DNA from: Candidatus Margulisiibacteriota bacterium
GTDB lineage: Bacteria > Margulisbacteria > Termititenacia > Termititenacales > Termititenacaceae
DNA: 55,238 nucleotides
Direction: 5' to 3'
NCBI GenBank assembly: GCA_031267055.1
Contig: JAIRZV010000033.1
Span: 1 to 55,238 of the forward strand
Each line of letters opens with the position of its first letter. Position 1 is the first letter of the stretch. A program made the position numbers and the translations under genes. Positions 22,701-27,938 of this stretch are shown here, in pieces. The notes under the pieces are model-generated. The model did no database searches, was not told the DNA's origin, and saw nothing but the letters and a program-made list of their open reading frames with translations.

Positions 22701-23327
22701 CTGGGCGGCGTGAAATACGCTCCGGCATTAGACGCGACTGCGCTGCCGGTGGTGCAGGAAACTCCGACCGCCGAACCGACCGCCAATATTGTGCTCACGT
22801 ACAGCGAAGCGGCGGCCAAGCAAGTCGACGGCAAGACGGACTCTTTCCGCATCTTCTATCTCGATCCGGTCAAGAATGAATGGGTGATCGTGCCCGGTCA
22901 GGAAGCCAAAGAAACCAACGGTATCACCGCGCACGACAAAGAAAAACGTACGCTGTCTGCTCCGGTCATCGGCTTTGGCATGTACAAGATTTTTGACACG
23001 ACTACCTTTGCGGATAATTTGAAAGATGTGCATATGTTCCCGAATCCGTACAAAGGCAACGACGGCGATCTGTCCAACGGCGAAGACGGCTATGCCAACC
23101 GCGATCAGATCGTGCTCGAAAATATCACGAAGACCACGCGGGCGAAGATCTACACGATCTCCGGCGAATTGGTGACGACGCTGGAAGATCCGAACACGAG
23201 CACGCACAGCCTGAAGTGGGATTTGACCAATAGCCGCGGCGCCAAAGTGGCTTCGGGCATCTACATCATCTTGCTGACGGACGAAGAAGGCCATAGATTT
23301 ATCGGCAGATTGACCGTCGTGAGATAA
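4719..23327 (+). CDS. giant secreted FG-GAP / Ig-like repeat surface protein
   Basis: About 6,200 residues. The start at 4719 is chosen because GGGGGA lies eight bases upstream and the protein then opens with a Sec signal peptide (MLNKIKTLFGACVFLLG...FLSAA). Three blocks of FG-GAP (integrin-alpha-like) repeats with Ca-binding DxNxDGxxD loops and (L/I)(I/V)GAP motifs lie near residues 330-860, 1080-1560 and 1730-2330. Each block probably forms a seven-bladed propeller, and Ig-like linkers separate them. From about 2330 to 5970 runs an array of Ig-like domains whose borders are marked by D(N/R)xxPP motifs (at least a dozen). A spacer follows, then a final ~100 residues with FPNPYKG, IYTISGELV and VASGIYIILL, like FlgD-Ig or type A T9SS sorting domains. 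The likely role is adhesion or a surface layer. Confidence 0.93.
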   Translation: MLNKIKTLFGACVFLLGITAFLSAAGSYLETENNLYDIPIMTQEGNPTVDTKLTIGKHVFSGAIKQGSNNPFLNNSGGNHRVYTPAAYNVMSTDSNKNYIIPSGENYIHGSGQGEQRYEMRRPNYSTSEKLLPGFPAMAKNMVAKKDDSIFDVYPGTANIINHTDFKISFKIYATLTVTDNGNLSDFQPGNTNKYAFTTPYMNLASLNVIIQETPPGNSTTSTNVWTFDKIMSGNIILRREKTRVSLGGYTADAEVWTTTPFVIPGLRDNLAYGFDFFREGEMESGTTVYFEVQVPRAGDPNNYSQYSHTYITAGVPFLDNIVSKNTETGMSDDISNEVLHSQLYGWTADGGKDINGDGFPDLIVGDPYYKYTNASNGSKQTGRVYVYFGGPDKILDSIKDLPSPDIIIEDRPTIAVGSRDREFGYKVKLADINNDGFADILVGQPSYATDSLSINQGRILIYYGGKWSRDGKPHMNITDKNMIVSPSIIINSDKDILSTGDPYRDPLFGAVFDVGDINGDGYADIVAKIGNDVDYKNNFIYVISGQEISSGTNADLSRLTKHVDLKNNLQRSSIYAVAESEVAIIGDMNKDGINDFAVSYPRLDEGYSQSYSDVRVFYGRKGVLDHGGSYGYTNPNILLMDKSENNDYFGISLAGGDINRDGCADLIIGKLTTSADKNTGKVVVLLGQEGVNKANYTYNGDDPNQTSGGVFAISDPLQPDPAAKETASQFGLKVAVADVNNDSYDDILIGAPYYGGSEIGAVYLVLGTGIEATQKIQDNHFHKFVITGREAHAHYGMTIANLGDFNQNGYNDILIGAPGFYGDSFFRGYPMASGDKNYMTEHNIDIFSNTKGIDNALPGILLVSANPQDQEIAWNESINTINLVLFDRGKAGLEFSSIQVELYDPATDRIVATLLNSAMERGIPNGQSERGSDYDLKSLWLSSGNYNDIGIGLPRHFDDFYSYYSGGNGYNERIASETIGSQILYRYNQTPRFIGLQFKLIPGKNIFADSKDYQLRVKVADRGGLTDISQFDEYRLSKFVLNMSTNEPTFASVSHNYRSSETSGNPGTDPIVEPGTLIKVRDMNFDGLDDFVVAYPNWSGVSNDSNTNTEWYNGKVTLLYGSAAPDFTGSTNATWFYGAKDGETNTSPFDFGASVASARLNMGQTELVNVLLIGSNTGFYPVIADPLLPNTTRTSQEMLGTFVEFNTMQEGDVNALNANNHLGKMIVLNSGSDATPDLIAVMNKTATHYQLIANSGIGSYTKGNWLPIDGGDIGKSLGGEAGATANAVQMIAARINNTDTYPSLVFGLPHKDKVIIHHILDEVDVSENKKSSGIVISSSAASINFGASLAAGYFDVKLNVSGNPVDNSSDPNKPSVQSLAIGAPKAKRSQADTGGTGYVLVIHGDKLQTMDITAKDGMEKLGTQNVNYYLRYGEQLGSNFGSSLVALKYMASPEHLAGYEGSLNRPYHDDYDDLAVGAPEYKMDGETNGKVYIYRGGEKFPTVASTAYARKDRTNLGTALANVGDVQNVRAEFLAIYSTNNGDPKSLDYLRTNTMLDTEPPVVISMFPENNQYEVTLDQKIRFTVEDISGVNSNQLNITRVIEGRDVAVVRSGVIVGGQQSINGGKNFDLQVWDVTDLDNPSLLVGNAALNVMPKRVRYVVSLNNCNWNPSEVVELKITVGDGRMIFTTNADGTVRQRLSPLVREFNYGFIAKYDANDAIKTKEIFGSRETNTYFGSSIAYVGDVNKDGYPDFVVGEYGNNSYGWMSGKAYLFLGDKDIDNMTEPAAEFTLQVGSNSSRFDANSAKFGWRVAPAGDINGDGYDDVAVMAVNSSTSGGEVFVLFGNPDPRIVGKGGLKTERDRIYQVAPAPKSFPWDSDYISYHAVSIRAAANASGPDGLGYGLYGGGDLNGDGYDDLLIGAPYHDEKDIKAAGRVYVLYGGNGLLDIHARKSYKYSSVASSYAGPLMLDNVIYDATQPNSGANSFVPQAFPVGYIPNPDPKSYDMFGWSVLTGINLNGDSFDRVKTFNGISETRNIQISDLLIGAPGVEQQKGKVYIYTGKRPVAANQAVYGVDLQNKSVSGGEPGEKFGSSLANLGDISADDNKGYGSKANNLVGQDFVVGAPGYKNMSGAAYLFVSRPEQGNDININKELTVYGQKPGDQFGYTVANVGSIDNDPMGNNDFAVGAPYYDEINRFDEDGEVTSSVSLTPNVGRVYIFGTSLENTGSEENPDYVLKTSVYPSQVATGKQANAFFGAAISSLGDIDQDFSPEYLVGAPGYEIVDTTSTLNTRSNIGRVYFYTNPDTKSPIVFGPMENVYTFPIPGAPNVDLFTKTPVFDSAGHMTNRPKINYNEPLRFRVFDDRAVKLDSVMVELRPEGKNHVSRYTFVPSQTGRKYYTYVNRKNVDFFLNLGADFYYETTYNLRIYATDQKGNALDYNYEPSSNANARYNGYIYDRFGSGTIGGFNVQRVPWAMADLGTGDQDAARTISERSQYVLPYFEYSFITGTNPTGEPEPDQFELWTTWRPTGSAGSQDTNGFYEPTDNILDYFVTRASLYLKLKSASDGEISSYNILAIPAGAVTSAEEGISFNVIRSVVTTNKINYESVGSNDKRRLVFGEKGTAGMEITVTMNEDGIFTLGVWASDVSGNSMPEPRLRTFVHDEYPPKIVTGLFFETQVSGSVTTVTTVNYLPAAGSTHNADDCAINFAIVDKGAGLDVVSTNGAIDLDKFQIYLSFGRDTTTNYNLDTVITVTINVATLNTAGETEYVDISSTMNFWKLITENLTVNARHMDYPDGSNSAKPTTLSIGILEQKFTYLDWVNILVKATDNAGHGDTITYSYRVSPDYRPPQVTYGQPPLINEGEYTWGQLTISLNAYDDVNVAYLVFTVAEDDNAVPSIWNTALLAATNNNGFVLPIPNPIVQSRSITLPVTWSVFVSSSMQTSTDAVTSEIITYNLVEYIRVTESAKDYSGLARLELRPSDTARANPPDGLYHILVAFEDEQHNRSDWTTCSIILDAESETGGPVMPIVRVNYHVDSPTPNNVDVTGLNIPHAQNMPLYFSKDTSVVDLYVYAKDTIVSPQPDAMPSGWLIGDDTADGRPLGVVVSVYSPNGNRDTSGNAITVWRPRGTDGKRASSDILLNYRTQIEARDVNYSGYMMRKIPAFDLSDYVTNNELGEVIDLYVNFADNDMFLPKTFLETGRIDPSDGNSDLWSDYLFTAADAKQTIINARYPTVSYYDDKYDLESSTGIFNYHPFNYLNGLVDAPIWDSKGVTSSVQRKDVISAANAFGRESTLSRNVTANFSEAPAHIRLYYDNTLPELTDLLALGGTAGGQEYSARSYSQNKGYLRFSAKYRDRISTNLMSMPLEVHKLYYQILAVTASGEDTMVWVDTKGDSYFKDRQKKVGSSADGYWRSGSYRSYDDSGLDAGQWIYLTSPTNNKLDRDPGNTTLSTALYKYLKDARNHNKNDLSYVENEENWVTINEGYNSWLTNPESSPNINYDIPSPKQRTNLTPEEEASLEAARYKAILTVKDADGQDITVSANKFATENLTARYMVSANLSLWSVLDISDDKLREGSAYNNWETLSPVEIPVSLDVGVMYFLRVAARDQAGNFSKIAISNPVYIDNTIPNEPSYNYMDGIVLNRNRFDIDFSDNYSGIYNLRLSKGDDTIEPIYLDNQAVTKELLREWRDITTTDRPDDVSSDRTFDYKQQVLNNWKVKPDIWDKLAEGEKTKFYFYLEDAVGLSYSTIGNKGPEFSFVRDTLAPTFDPSWDSSPNGVVSIVDETSKNIHYYTQDETLGLNVKPLEAHLIAVTDLASDWVVATSNTDPRDPRRIDPTLGYFEDEYHAYDDLRHIQDFSFEWEGDHEIRKPWYVQLSKAMERTYKSNIDFGNTQLTRPVEDTRSTINIAFLSARTAAKNDVDMFEDIAAIGSNGNYALAVHFDIDHHKDYLGDGSYDKWEEYTWGGVFATFNAGIDNDRRDATYNYTIGVMLNAEKIDTYAEPRSLIADEDSETPKKYFGYFGLVVETGGRRKVADQRVHSTRDGENWNTWKLLTTNVVVSRDAVDKTVTISIRHLNALEHEIPDVDNGSTKTKTVSANMPYVIKLVPAAQLHGTLLIDSLYVLPGVNVTPHLVASVSQNANGYDFELSTEQKLNVYTILAYDRVGNLAVQNPELLRDNTKPTWSYTDSLEDWVDEPLNRVITSNERGSGVVEGIQAGKRFIAYYHIPPRNVPGKEINSLSVPEYRKAQLRRNELEDKGLLVSANGEVTRNSLPGGRLYSNAMEEFYDAAGKEIYDANGKPMLGSGYIAGFFQAVEDDGMPIRMYNYEIVEATSSTKDVTGEHIWEYNQVRDQGYGLPSNRDKVNSRRYPTEIDTSAAGISSAGSYKLRVQAENLFGVTSDWVETEPIWYDLDAPTISIEIEPSVGEYIQVATGDYAYVMAGNTYNTQDGPTRAIEDMYVPSENGGYILQPSGWYRDSINITVNAVDILRFGKGELGADVYTIGGVGVGQIHVVTNNHGYNPANHSYDSYVFQGENNNLDGYWGTANNTTLNKVITFNLTAEGANSFKVWAVDKFGRSTPWIEKNFDLNIDRKPPVLKVYQGGQTQTTEILDPEKNTLSTYWSSANVGIGFAVDYSDGLGVGTKELHWWVNNEKQTSIALSSIPAYGVTSSIPYYPRGTTESTTMVPREGVVGGFVPKDYSPNNDDRFPPLVLNDAERKQLRDAGILDSVMSDQYDHYEWQKDSVYTEAELIAKLNEIAFVDKQKIIDAWRYSTKQTGSGERGLHYHTIDSEAFSLLDDGYFMVSVNVVDKFGNVSNTGNFGYVLKDTGKPDIQVNLGGSFQSEWYVGGEPYDDYAKTGGGPLDELTGDHMYHEGILFRAQVGDMFNNNVLVTRSYYPNEKITIPDYYDNIKVRTPGSGVRKVQVWINKEEPLSIEIDEGNMNQWPSLASTRFGFSINKYYGESNIAADDFASKNFVIKNNGINMIKYMVEDFAGNAVWPYEDDVTKRQWNEVLGSWVYPSDKNVIRGIKVDTRPPRDVELKIITNNNREAEGTTWTFYNSAYTDTRPDEDNYPLYTKWQNVPVRFSGKDDGIGVWYAYFSASENALSVSCDQGVTNSMDTDDQYVKTDSWENIAKLSKGGNGFNEDPGFKYATKAVGGEQGILDYASYRIVQMGEIQGTRNLTLRMADFFGQNYTVPRSSIEEVSATFNYSDPDFATANYLSVSALSKGLYDAVSNNMGGYTVKFVENDVSGNEIHQFISGGFYDMPTKNREVKDTVNSGNMVDGLDKWGGYTIKTTTISAGVVDGKEIINELTVYLWDMEVDGREDHRTATVTADRQIVLDNKIYPSAIMPVTLPIKDLNYGSGQWQELQKDEAVANGLWTSQAELKVEYVHDEGDELSGITHIMFGGDIVSVRFLGTGNVTTTESYKPGEWVPYVYRSAGLTNNYIVTLRDLLIEGTRNVSIIGVRDRADNQLVSRDVHNVTVDMHSVEFYYDVGMPRDVTNRYLIKNQHGTVLNNKYYVGVPTYNLELDFNGAAYYDILEYSKETSYTSVRSNNYADISADTPGLPRVDGKPDFWVAINDIAMKENKGDGEKTLVIRLFDRGTKDMTEQNMLTITYNHWVDNTPPTLSITGLEDKDSKWYTPNKDFNLHVVDDGAGIASVVYQIRNDDTKTVDTVTRNYAFDSGERYPKATSLNYIKIARSGKNQIDLRVEDGVGNITIYNVDGIKVNTNPPVISEVSPLQGALSGNVIYTNQKALPLRVSGTGIDYLQFEVNTPVTYNKTAQVSRNANNGYAVTVTEQGVSGDGMYTLDILAYDKLYERYGTSGAFYATASYTVLLDRQPPAFSIETGSTGRITVVDDSKVISGRISLQGVSDLQSPVQVFYMINNTGSQAWPAHISGVSSDVWTIYIRDVIEQSGRSNGSYSLRIYAQDLAGNMSATSDVSSDPYKTAAFNVPDGYIMAPRGMVIRGLDIGASANLNEQQQAMQMASSKLGGVKYAPALDATALPVVQETPTAEPTANIVLTYSEAAAKQVDGKTDSFRIFYLDPVKNEWVIVPGQEAKETNGITAHDKEKRTLSAPVIGFGMYKIFDTTTFADNLKDVHMFPNPYKGNDGDLSNGEDGYANRDQIVLENITKTTRAKIYTISGELVTTLEDPNTSTHSLKWDLTNSRGAKVASGIYIILLTDEEGHRFIGRLTVVR

Positions 23328-23338
23328 ACACGACGGTC
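23312..23338 (+). terminator. hairpin overlapping the end of the giant gene (terminator-like, no T-run)
   Basis: GACCGTCGTG (23312-23321) pairs perfectly with CACGACGGTC (23329-23338) around a 7-base loop that contains the stop codon. No T-run follows, so it may stabilise the mRNA 3' end or assist termination rather than act as a classic intrinsic terminator. Confidence 0.45.
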
Positions 23339-23356
23339 TCACCTCGGTTCGTTTCG

Positions 23357-23444
23357 ACTAGCGCGGTAAATATTTTGCCCGGAGCGAACGTAACCTTCAG
23401 TGCTATGCCGTGTTCGCGAGGGCAAAGATATTTACCGCGCTAGT
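23357..23444. repeat. long hairpin repeat element, copy 1
   Basis: The outer arms ACTAGCGCGGTAAATATT and GATATTTACCGCGCTAGT pair almost perfectly (one bulge), continuing into TTGCCC/GGGCAA. An inner GCGAAC/GTTCGC stem follows. The apical segment reads GTAACCTTCA..GCTATG. A second copy lies at 30575-30659 with the same interior but different, still pairing outer arms. It fits either a MITE/REP-like mobile hairpin or a structured RNA. Confidence 0.75.
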
Positions 23445-23458
23445 AAAATCTAATATTG

Positions 23459-23533
23459 GCTCCCCTGCTAAGGGGAGCTGGCAAAAATCTGCGCCGCAGA
23501 TTTTTGTCTGAGGGGTGTCTCGCGCAGCGAGAC
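23459..23533. repeat. cluster of three short perfect palindromes
   Basis: GCTCCCCT (23459-23466) with AGGGGAGC (23471-23478); CAAAAATCTGC (23482-23492) with GCAGATTTTTG (23496-23506); GTCTCGC (23517-23523) with GCGAGAC (23527-23533). Loops are three or four bases. They fill the spacer between the giant gene and mreC. The second has a T5 in its right arm, so it could terminate transcription. Confidence 0.7.
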
Positions 23534-23573
23534 ATTCAAAGATGTCTGTCAGGTAGCGACGGGCGGTGAGCAA

Positions 23574-23582
23574 TGGTATAAT
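23574..23582 (+). promoter_or_regulatory. extended -10 promoter of the mre operon
   Basis: TGGTATAAT, a perfect extended -10 box, ends 11 bases before the mreC ATG, predicting a 5' leader of about five bases and no Shine-Dalgarno sequence. No -35 match is visible at the usual spacing. Confidence 0.6.
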
Positions 23583-23593
23583 GCTTCCCACTT

Positions 23594-24388
23594 ATGCGTA
23601 GAGGGTATTTTTTTCTCTTAAAACTGCTGCTCCTTATCGTTTTCTTAAGCGGCGCACTGAAATTGCTGGCCTTTTTGCCGCTGGAGAAAGCGCCATTGTT
23701 TTTGACCGACAAGGTCGCCGCGTTGCAAAGATTGGAAAAAGGGGTAGAAAATTGGCTGGCGGATTTTGCCGAAACTTTCCGTCTGGTGGCGGTCAGACGC
23801 GGGCACGACCGACAGTACGAGATTTTGTACCGCAAACAGCGCGCCGCGGAGACGCTGCTGCAGGCGGCCGCTTATGAAAATAATCGTTTGCGCGCCGCGC
23901 TGCGTTTTCAGCACAGCTATAGCGGCTATTTAATGCCGGCGGAGATCACCGGCCGCAGCGCCGATCAATGGTTCCGTTTTGTGCTGGCCGGCCAGGGCGC
24001 GAAAGCCGGTGTGCGTGCCGGACAGGCGGTCATCGCGGAACAGGGGCTGGTCGGTTATGCGGAGGCGGCTGGCGCGGACTCCGCGCGCGTGATCCTGATC
24101 ACCGATCCGCTGGTCAATGTCAGCTGCGTCAATGAACGCACCGGCGCCATTTATGTGTTGGCCGGCAAGGACCACAATCGCCTGGAATTAAAATACGCGA
24201 CGCAACATTCCGATATTCAGGAAGGCGACCGCTTACTCACTTCCGGCTACAGCTATCGTTACAAAAAAGGCCTGCCGGTCGGCGTGGTGACGCGGGTGGA
24301 GCTGGCCGCCAACAATCTGACCAAAAAAGTCGTGGTCACGCCCTGTGTTGATTTGTCCAAGCTGGACATTATCTTTTTTGTGCGATGA
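23594..24388 (+). CDS. mreC: rod-shape-determining protein MreC
   Basis: A 264-residue protein with one N-terminal membrane segment (LLLLIVFLSGALKLLAFL, about residues 9-26). A coiled-coil stretch follows (about 40-100), then the periplasmic beta-domains typical of MreC (PAEITGRSADQWFRFVLAGQGAKAGVRAGQAVIAEQGLVG...). Near the end come the usual LLTSGYSYRYKKGLPVGVV and a C-terminal VDLSKLDIIFFV. MreC dimers scaffold the elongasome, binding PBP2 in the periplasm. It is the first gene of the operon and overlaps mreD by four bases (ATGA). MreB itself is not in this window. Confidence 0.92.
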   Translation: MRRGYFFLLKLLLLIVFLSGALKLLAFLPLEKAPLFLTDKVAALQRLEKGVENWLADFAETFRLVAVRRGHDRQYEILYRKQRAAETLLQAAAYENNRLRAALRFQHSYSGYLMPAEITGRSADQWFRFVLAGQGAKAGVRAGQAVIAEQGLVGYAEAAGADSARVILITDPLVNVSCVNERTGAIYVLAGKDHNRLELKYATQHSDIQEGDRLLTSGYSYRYKKGLPVGVVTRVELAANNLTKKVVVTPCVDLSKLDIIFFVR

Positions 24389-24858
24389 GTTATTTGCTGA
24401 GTTATTTATTGTACGCGCTGTTTTTTTTGCTGGCCTATATTTTGCAGACCACCTGGCTGGCGGATTGGCCTGCGCGGCCGGAGCTGCTCCTGCTGGTAGT
24501 CTGTTTGGGTTTGTCCGGCCGCGCCTACGGAGGTCTGCTGGCTGGTCTGCTGACCGGAGTTTTCTTGGATCTGGCCAACGGCTACGGTTTTTACAACGCC
24601 GCACTGTACGGCCTGCTCGGTCTACTCTGCGGCTTCATGCCGGTCAGTATTTTTCGGGATTTCCGCTCGCTGGTTTTTGTGAATATGCTGCTGGGCTCGT
24701 TGCTGCTGCACGGCGGCTATGCGGCGCTGGCCAAGATTTTTCTCGGACGTTTTATTTTTGTTCCGCTGCCGCAGTATATTTTGACTTTGCTTTTAAATCT
24801 GCTGTTTTTCTGGCTGCTGCAATTTTTTATTAAAGGGAAATATCATATTTATGATTAA
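24385..24858 (+). CDS. mreD: rod-shape-determining protein MreD
   Basis: A 157-residue, very hydrophobic inner-membrane protein with about five or six predicted membrane segments, matching MreD in length and character (LLAGLLTGVFLDLANGYGFYNAALYGLLGLLCG is the recognisable core region). It acts with MreC in the elongasome. The start overlaps the mreC stop by four bases and the end overlaps mrdA by eight bases (ATGATTAA), indicating strict co-translation. Identification rests on context and membrane pattern more than on single residues. Confidence 0.88.
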   Translation: MSYLLSYLLYALFFLLAYILQTTWLADWPARPELLLLVVCLGLSGRAYGGLLAGLLTGVFLDLANGYGFYNAALYGLLGLLCGFMPVSIFRDFRSLVFVNMLLGSLLLHGGYAALAKIFLGRFIFVPLPQYILTLLLNLLFFWLLQFFIKGKYHIYD

Positions 24859-26602
24859 CCAGCACAAGCGCGCCGCCGCTCAACACACTTTGTGGCTCGG
24901 CGTTTTTTTGTTGGCCGTCCTGCTGGCGCGTTTATTTTATTTACAGATTTTGCAGCATGGCTATTATGATTTTTTGGCCGACGGCATTCGCTCGCGGATC
25001 ATTCCGAGCATCGCGCCGCGTGGCGTCATTTATGATCGTTACGGCATTGTGCTGGCGGAGAGCAAATTAGTATACGCGCTGGACGTGTTGCCTTATCAGA
25101 TCAAAAATCAGGATTTTGTTTTGCGGTTTTTGAAAAATATAAAAATCGACACGTCCGCGCTGGAGCGCAAATTAAAAAACAAAGATTATCTGCCATATGA
25201 ATTGCTGGCGGTGCGACGTTCGCTGGAGCCGTGGCAGATCGCTTACATCGAGGAAAACAAACAGGCGCTGGAAGGCGTGGTCATCAGCACACGCATTGTC
25301 CGGCATTATCCGCAGGGACGGGAAGCCGCACATGTGCTCGGCTATGTCGGGCAGATCGGCTCGACGGAGTTGTCCAAGCTAAAAAATTACGGTTATCAGA
25401 TGGGCGACATTATCGGTCTGGCCGGTCTGGAGCGTTATTATGATTCTTACCTGCGCGGTGTGGACGGCGGACAGCCGCTGGAGGTGGACACGCACGGCAA
25501 TCCGGTGCGCAGTCTGCGAACGCTCGAGCCGGTGCCCGGCCACAATCTACAGCTAACCATTGATTTTGCGCTGCAGCGAGAAGCCTCGCGCGTCCTGGGC
25601 GACCGCAAAGGCGCGGTGGCCATCGTCAATCCGCAGACCGGCGAAATACTGGCAATGGTTTCCAAGCCGGATTATGATCCGAATTATTTTTCCGATTTTC
25701 TCTCCGAGCAGGAGTGGCAGGAGCTCCGCGCCAAAGATCATCCGCTTTACAACCGCGCGCTCGGCGCTTATCCGCCCGGCTCGATTTTTAAGATCGTGAC
25801 TTTTTTGGCCGCGCTGGAGGACAAGATCGACACCGCCAGGACTTTTTTTTGCGGCGGTTCCATGCTTGTCAACGGCCGCCGTTTTGCCTGCTGGTATCTT
25901 GACCGCGGCGGACACGGCACACAAAATTTACTGCAAGGTTTTGTTAATTCTTGCAATATCGTTTTTTACAATCTTGGCCTCCTGCTCGATCCGCAAAAAA
26001 TCGCCGACGCGGCCGCCGCTTTTGGCCTCGGCACGGCGACCAATATCGATTTGCCTTTTGAGAACAACGGCTTCGTGCCGACCGCGCGCTGGAAAAAACG
26101 CACTTACGGCCAAGAGTGGTTCCCTGGCGACTCGCTGAATATGTCTATCGGGCAGGGTTATTTGCTGACCACGCCGCTGCAAATGGCGTTGCTGACCGCG
26201 GCGGTAGCCGATAAACAAAACCGTTTGTTCAAACCTTATTTGCTGCATAAAATTGTTTCCGTGTCCGGCCGACCTGTTCTGCAAAACAAGCCGGAGGCCG
26301 TGAACACACTGCCTTTTGCGCCGCAAAATATTCAATTGGTTAGACGGCTGCTGCGCGAGGTCGTCGATGACGGCACGGGTATTAATGCCAAAATTGATGG
26401 CTTGGTGATCCGCGGCAAGACCGGCACGGCGGAAAATCTCGGCAAGGATCACGCTTGGTTTGTTTCTTACGGACCTTACGAAAATCCCGATCTGGCTATG
26501 GCGATTTTTGTGGAAGAAGGCGGTTTTGGCGGCGTAGTCGCGGCGCGCCTTGCCAGAGAAATTTATCTGTGGTATGACGCGCGGCAGAGAGAGGCAAAAT
26601 AA
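24851..26602 (+). CDS. mrdA: penicillin-binding protein 2 (elongasome transpeptidase)
   Basis: A 583-residue class B PBP that cross-links peptidoglycan during elongation. One N-terminal membrane segment (WLGVFLLAVLLARLFYLQIL) is followed by the non-catalytic dimerisation domain, starting APRGVIYDRYGIVLAES. The transpeptidase domain shows the SxxK motif SIFK (in YPPGSIFKIV, near residue 310), an SxN motif SCN (NSCNIVFYNLG) and the KTG motif in RGKTGTAEN. The length is usual for PBP2. It overlaps mreD by eight bases and rodA by one base (TAATG), so transpeptidase and glycosyltransferase are made together. Confidence 0.94.
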   Translation: MINQHKRAAAQHTLWLGVFLLAVLLARLFYLQILQHGYYDFLADGIRSRIIPSIAPRGVIYDRYGIVLAESKLVYALDVLPYQIKNQDFVLRFLKNIKIDTSALERKLKNKDYLPYELLAVRRSLEPWQIAYIEENKQALEGVVISTRIVRHYPQGREAAHVLGYVGQIGSTELSKLKNYGYQMGDIIGLAGLERYYDSYLRGVDGGQPLEVDTHGNPVRSLRTLEPVPGHNLQLTIDFALQREASRVLGDRKGAVAIVNPQTGEILAMVSKPDYDPNYFSDFLSEQEWQELRAKDHPLYNRALGAYPPGSIFKIVTFLAALEDKIDTARTFFCGGSMLVNGRRFACWYLDRGGHGTQNLLQGFVNSCNIVFYNLGLLLDPQKIADAAAAFGLGTATNIDLPFENNGFVPTARWKKRTYGQEWFPGDSLNMSIGQGYLLTTPLQMALLTAAVADKQNRLFKPYLLHKIVSVSGRPVLQNKPEAVNTLPFAPQNIQLVRRLLREVVDDGTGINAKIDGLVIRGKTGTAENLGKDHAWFVSYGPYENPDLAMAIFVEEGGFGGVVAARLAREIYLWYDARQREAK

Positions 26603-27846
26603 TGGATATTTTCCGTTCCGGCTACAGCCCCTGGCGCAGTTTTGACTGGCGCTTGTTCGGGACCGGCTTGTTTTTGTCTTTGCTCGGTCTGGTGAGCGTG
26701 GCCGCGACGCACAATCCCGCGCAGCTCAAACGGCAAATAATCGCTCTGGTATTCGGCCTGCTTTTGTTTTTCGCGGTCAGCGCGCTGGACTTCCGCAAAT
26801 TCAGCCGCGCCGCGGAAATTTTATTTGGCCTGTCTATATTTCTCCTGATCGTGGTTTTAAATATGGGGCATACAGTTTACGGCGCGCAACGCTGGATCAA
26901 TCTGGCCGGTTTCACTTTTCAACCGGTCGAGCTGGTGAAGCTTTCCATGATTTTCATGCTGGCCAAATTTTTTGAGCAGCGGCAGGGTAAACTGGACACG
27001 ATTTTTGATATTTTGCCCGGCTTTGTGCTGGTCGGCGCGCCGTTTTTTCTGATTTACAAACAACCCGATCTCGGCTCGGCGATCGTCCTGGTGGTGATTT
27101 TTTTCTTCATGGCGTATTGGGCCGGCATGAAATTTTCGCGGCTTTTTATGCTGACTTCACCGCTTTTGAGCATTCTGGCTCTGTACGCGCTGCCGGTTTA
27201 TCCGTTGCTGTCCTGGGGGATTTATCTGGCGCTGATTTTTACCGCGCTCTGGCTACTGCATTTTCCGCTGCTGGACTCAGCCGTTTATTTCGGCCTCAAC
27301 TTTTTTTCCGGTTTATTTTCTTCGTTTTTTTGGCACAGTCTGTCCCTGTATCAGCGCAACCGCATTCTTTCTTTTATCAATCCCGACATCGATCCGCTGG
27401 CGCGCGGTTTGCGCTATCACACCGTGAAATCGGTGATCGCGGTGGGCAGCGGTGGTTTTGGAGGCAAAGGTTATTTGCAGGGCTCGCTGACTAATTTGCA
27501 GTATATTCCCCAGCAGCACACGGATTTTATTTTTTCGGTGATCGGCGAGGAATTTGGTTTTTGGGGCGCGGCGCTGACAGCGTTTTTGCTATTTTATTTA
27601 TTGAGCCGCGTTTACACTATTGCCGCGCAGTCCGATGATGCTTTTGGCCGTTATTTGACCGTCGGCATTCTGGCGCTTTTGGGTTTTCAGGTCGTCATCA
27701 ATATCGCCATGAATATCGGTCTCTCGCCGGTGGTCGGTTTGCCGCTGCCATTTATTTCTTACGGCGGCACCGCGTTGATCGTTTCTTGGCTGGGACTGGG
27801 ACTGGCGCAGTCGGTCTGTATGCACAAGAACACGATTAAGTTGTAA
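26602..27846 (+). CDS. rodA: peptidoglycan glycosyltransferase RodA
   Basis: A 414-residue SEDS-family membrane protein with about ten predicted membrane segments. It polymerises lipid II into glycan strands with its partner PBP2. Recognisable motifs are AQRWINLAGFTFQPVELVKL, KQPDLGSAIV, the HTDFIFSVIGEEFGF loop and the C-terminal LPFISYGGTALI. RodA rather than FtsW is indicated by its place directly after mreC-mreD-mrdA. It is the last gene of the operon; glyA follows after 92 bases with its own promoter. Confidence 0.94.
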   Translation: MDIFRSGYSPWRSFDWRLFGTGLFLSLLGLVSVAATHNPAQLKRQIIALVFGLLLFFAVSALDFRKFSRAAEILFGLSIFLLIVVLNMGHTVYGAQRWINLAGFTFQPVELVKLSMIFMLAKFFEQRQGKLDTIFDILPGFVLVGAPFFLIYKQPDLGSAIVLVVIFFFMAYWAGMKFSRLFMLTSPLLSILALYALPVYPLLSWGIYLALIFTALWLLHFPLLDSAVYFGLNFFSGLFSSFFWHSLSLYQRNRILSFINPDIDPLARGLRYHTVKSVIAVGSGGFGGKGYLQGSLTNLQYIPQQHTDFIFSVIGEEFGFWGAALTAFLLFYLLSRVYTIAAQSDDAFGRYLTVGILALLGFQVVINIAMNIGLSPVVGLPLPFISYGGTALIVSWLGLGLAQSVCMHKNTIKL

Positions 27847-27893
27847 AAATGTGATTATATTTATTGCGCAAATATTTTTCCGTAATAAATATA

Positions 27894-27902
27894 TGATATA
27901 AT
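27894..27902 (+). promoter_or_regulatory. extended -10 promoter of glyA
   Basis: TGATATAAT precedes glyA with a predicted start site near 27909 and a leader of about 30 bases containing a strong GGAGG ribosome site. Unlike many promoters in this window it therefore gives a normal leadered mRNA. Confidence 0.6.
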
Positions 27903-27938
27903 CCCCCTGTTTCAGAGCCAATTTTTGAGGAGGATTTA

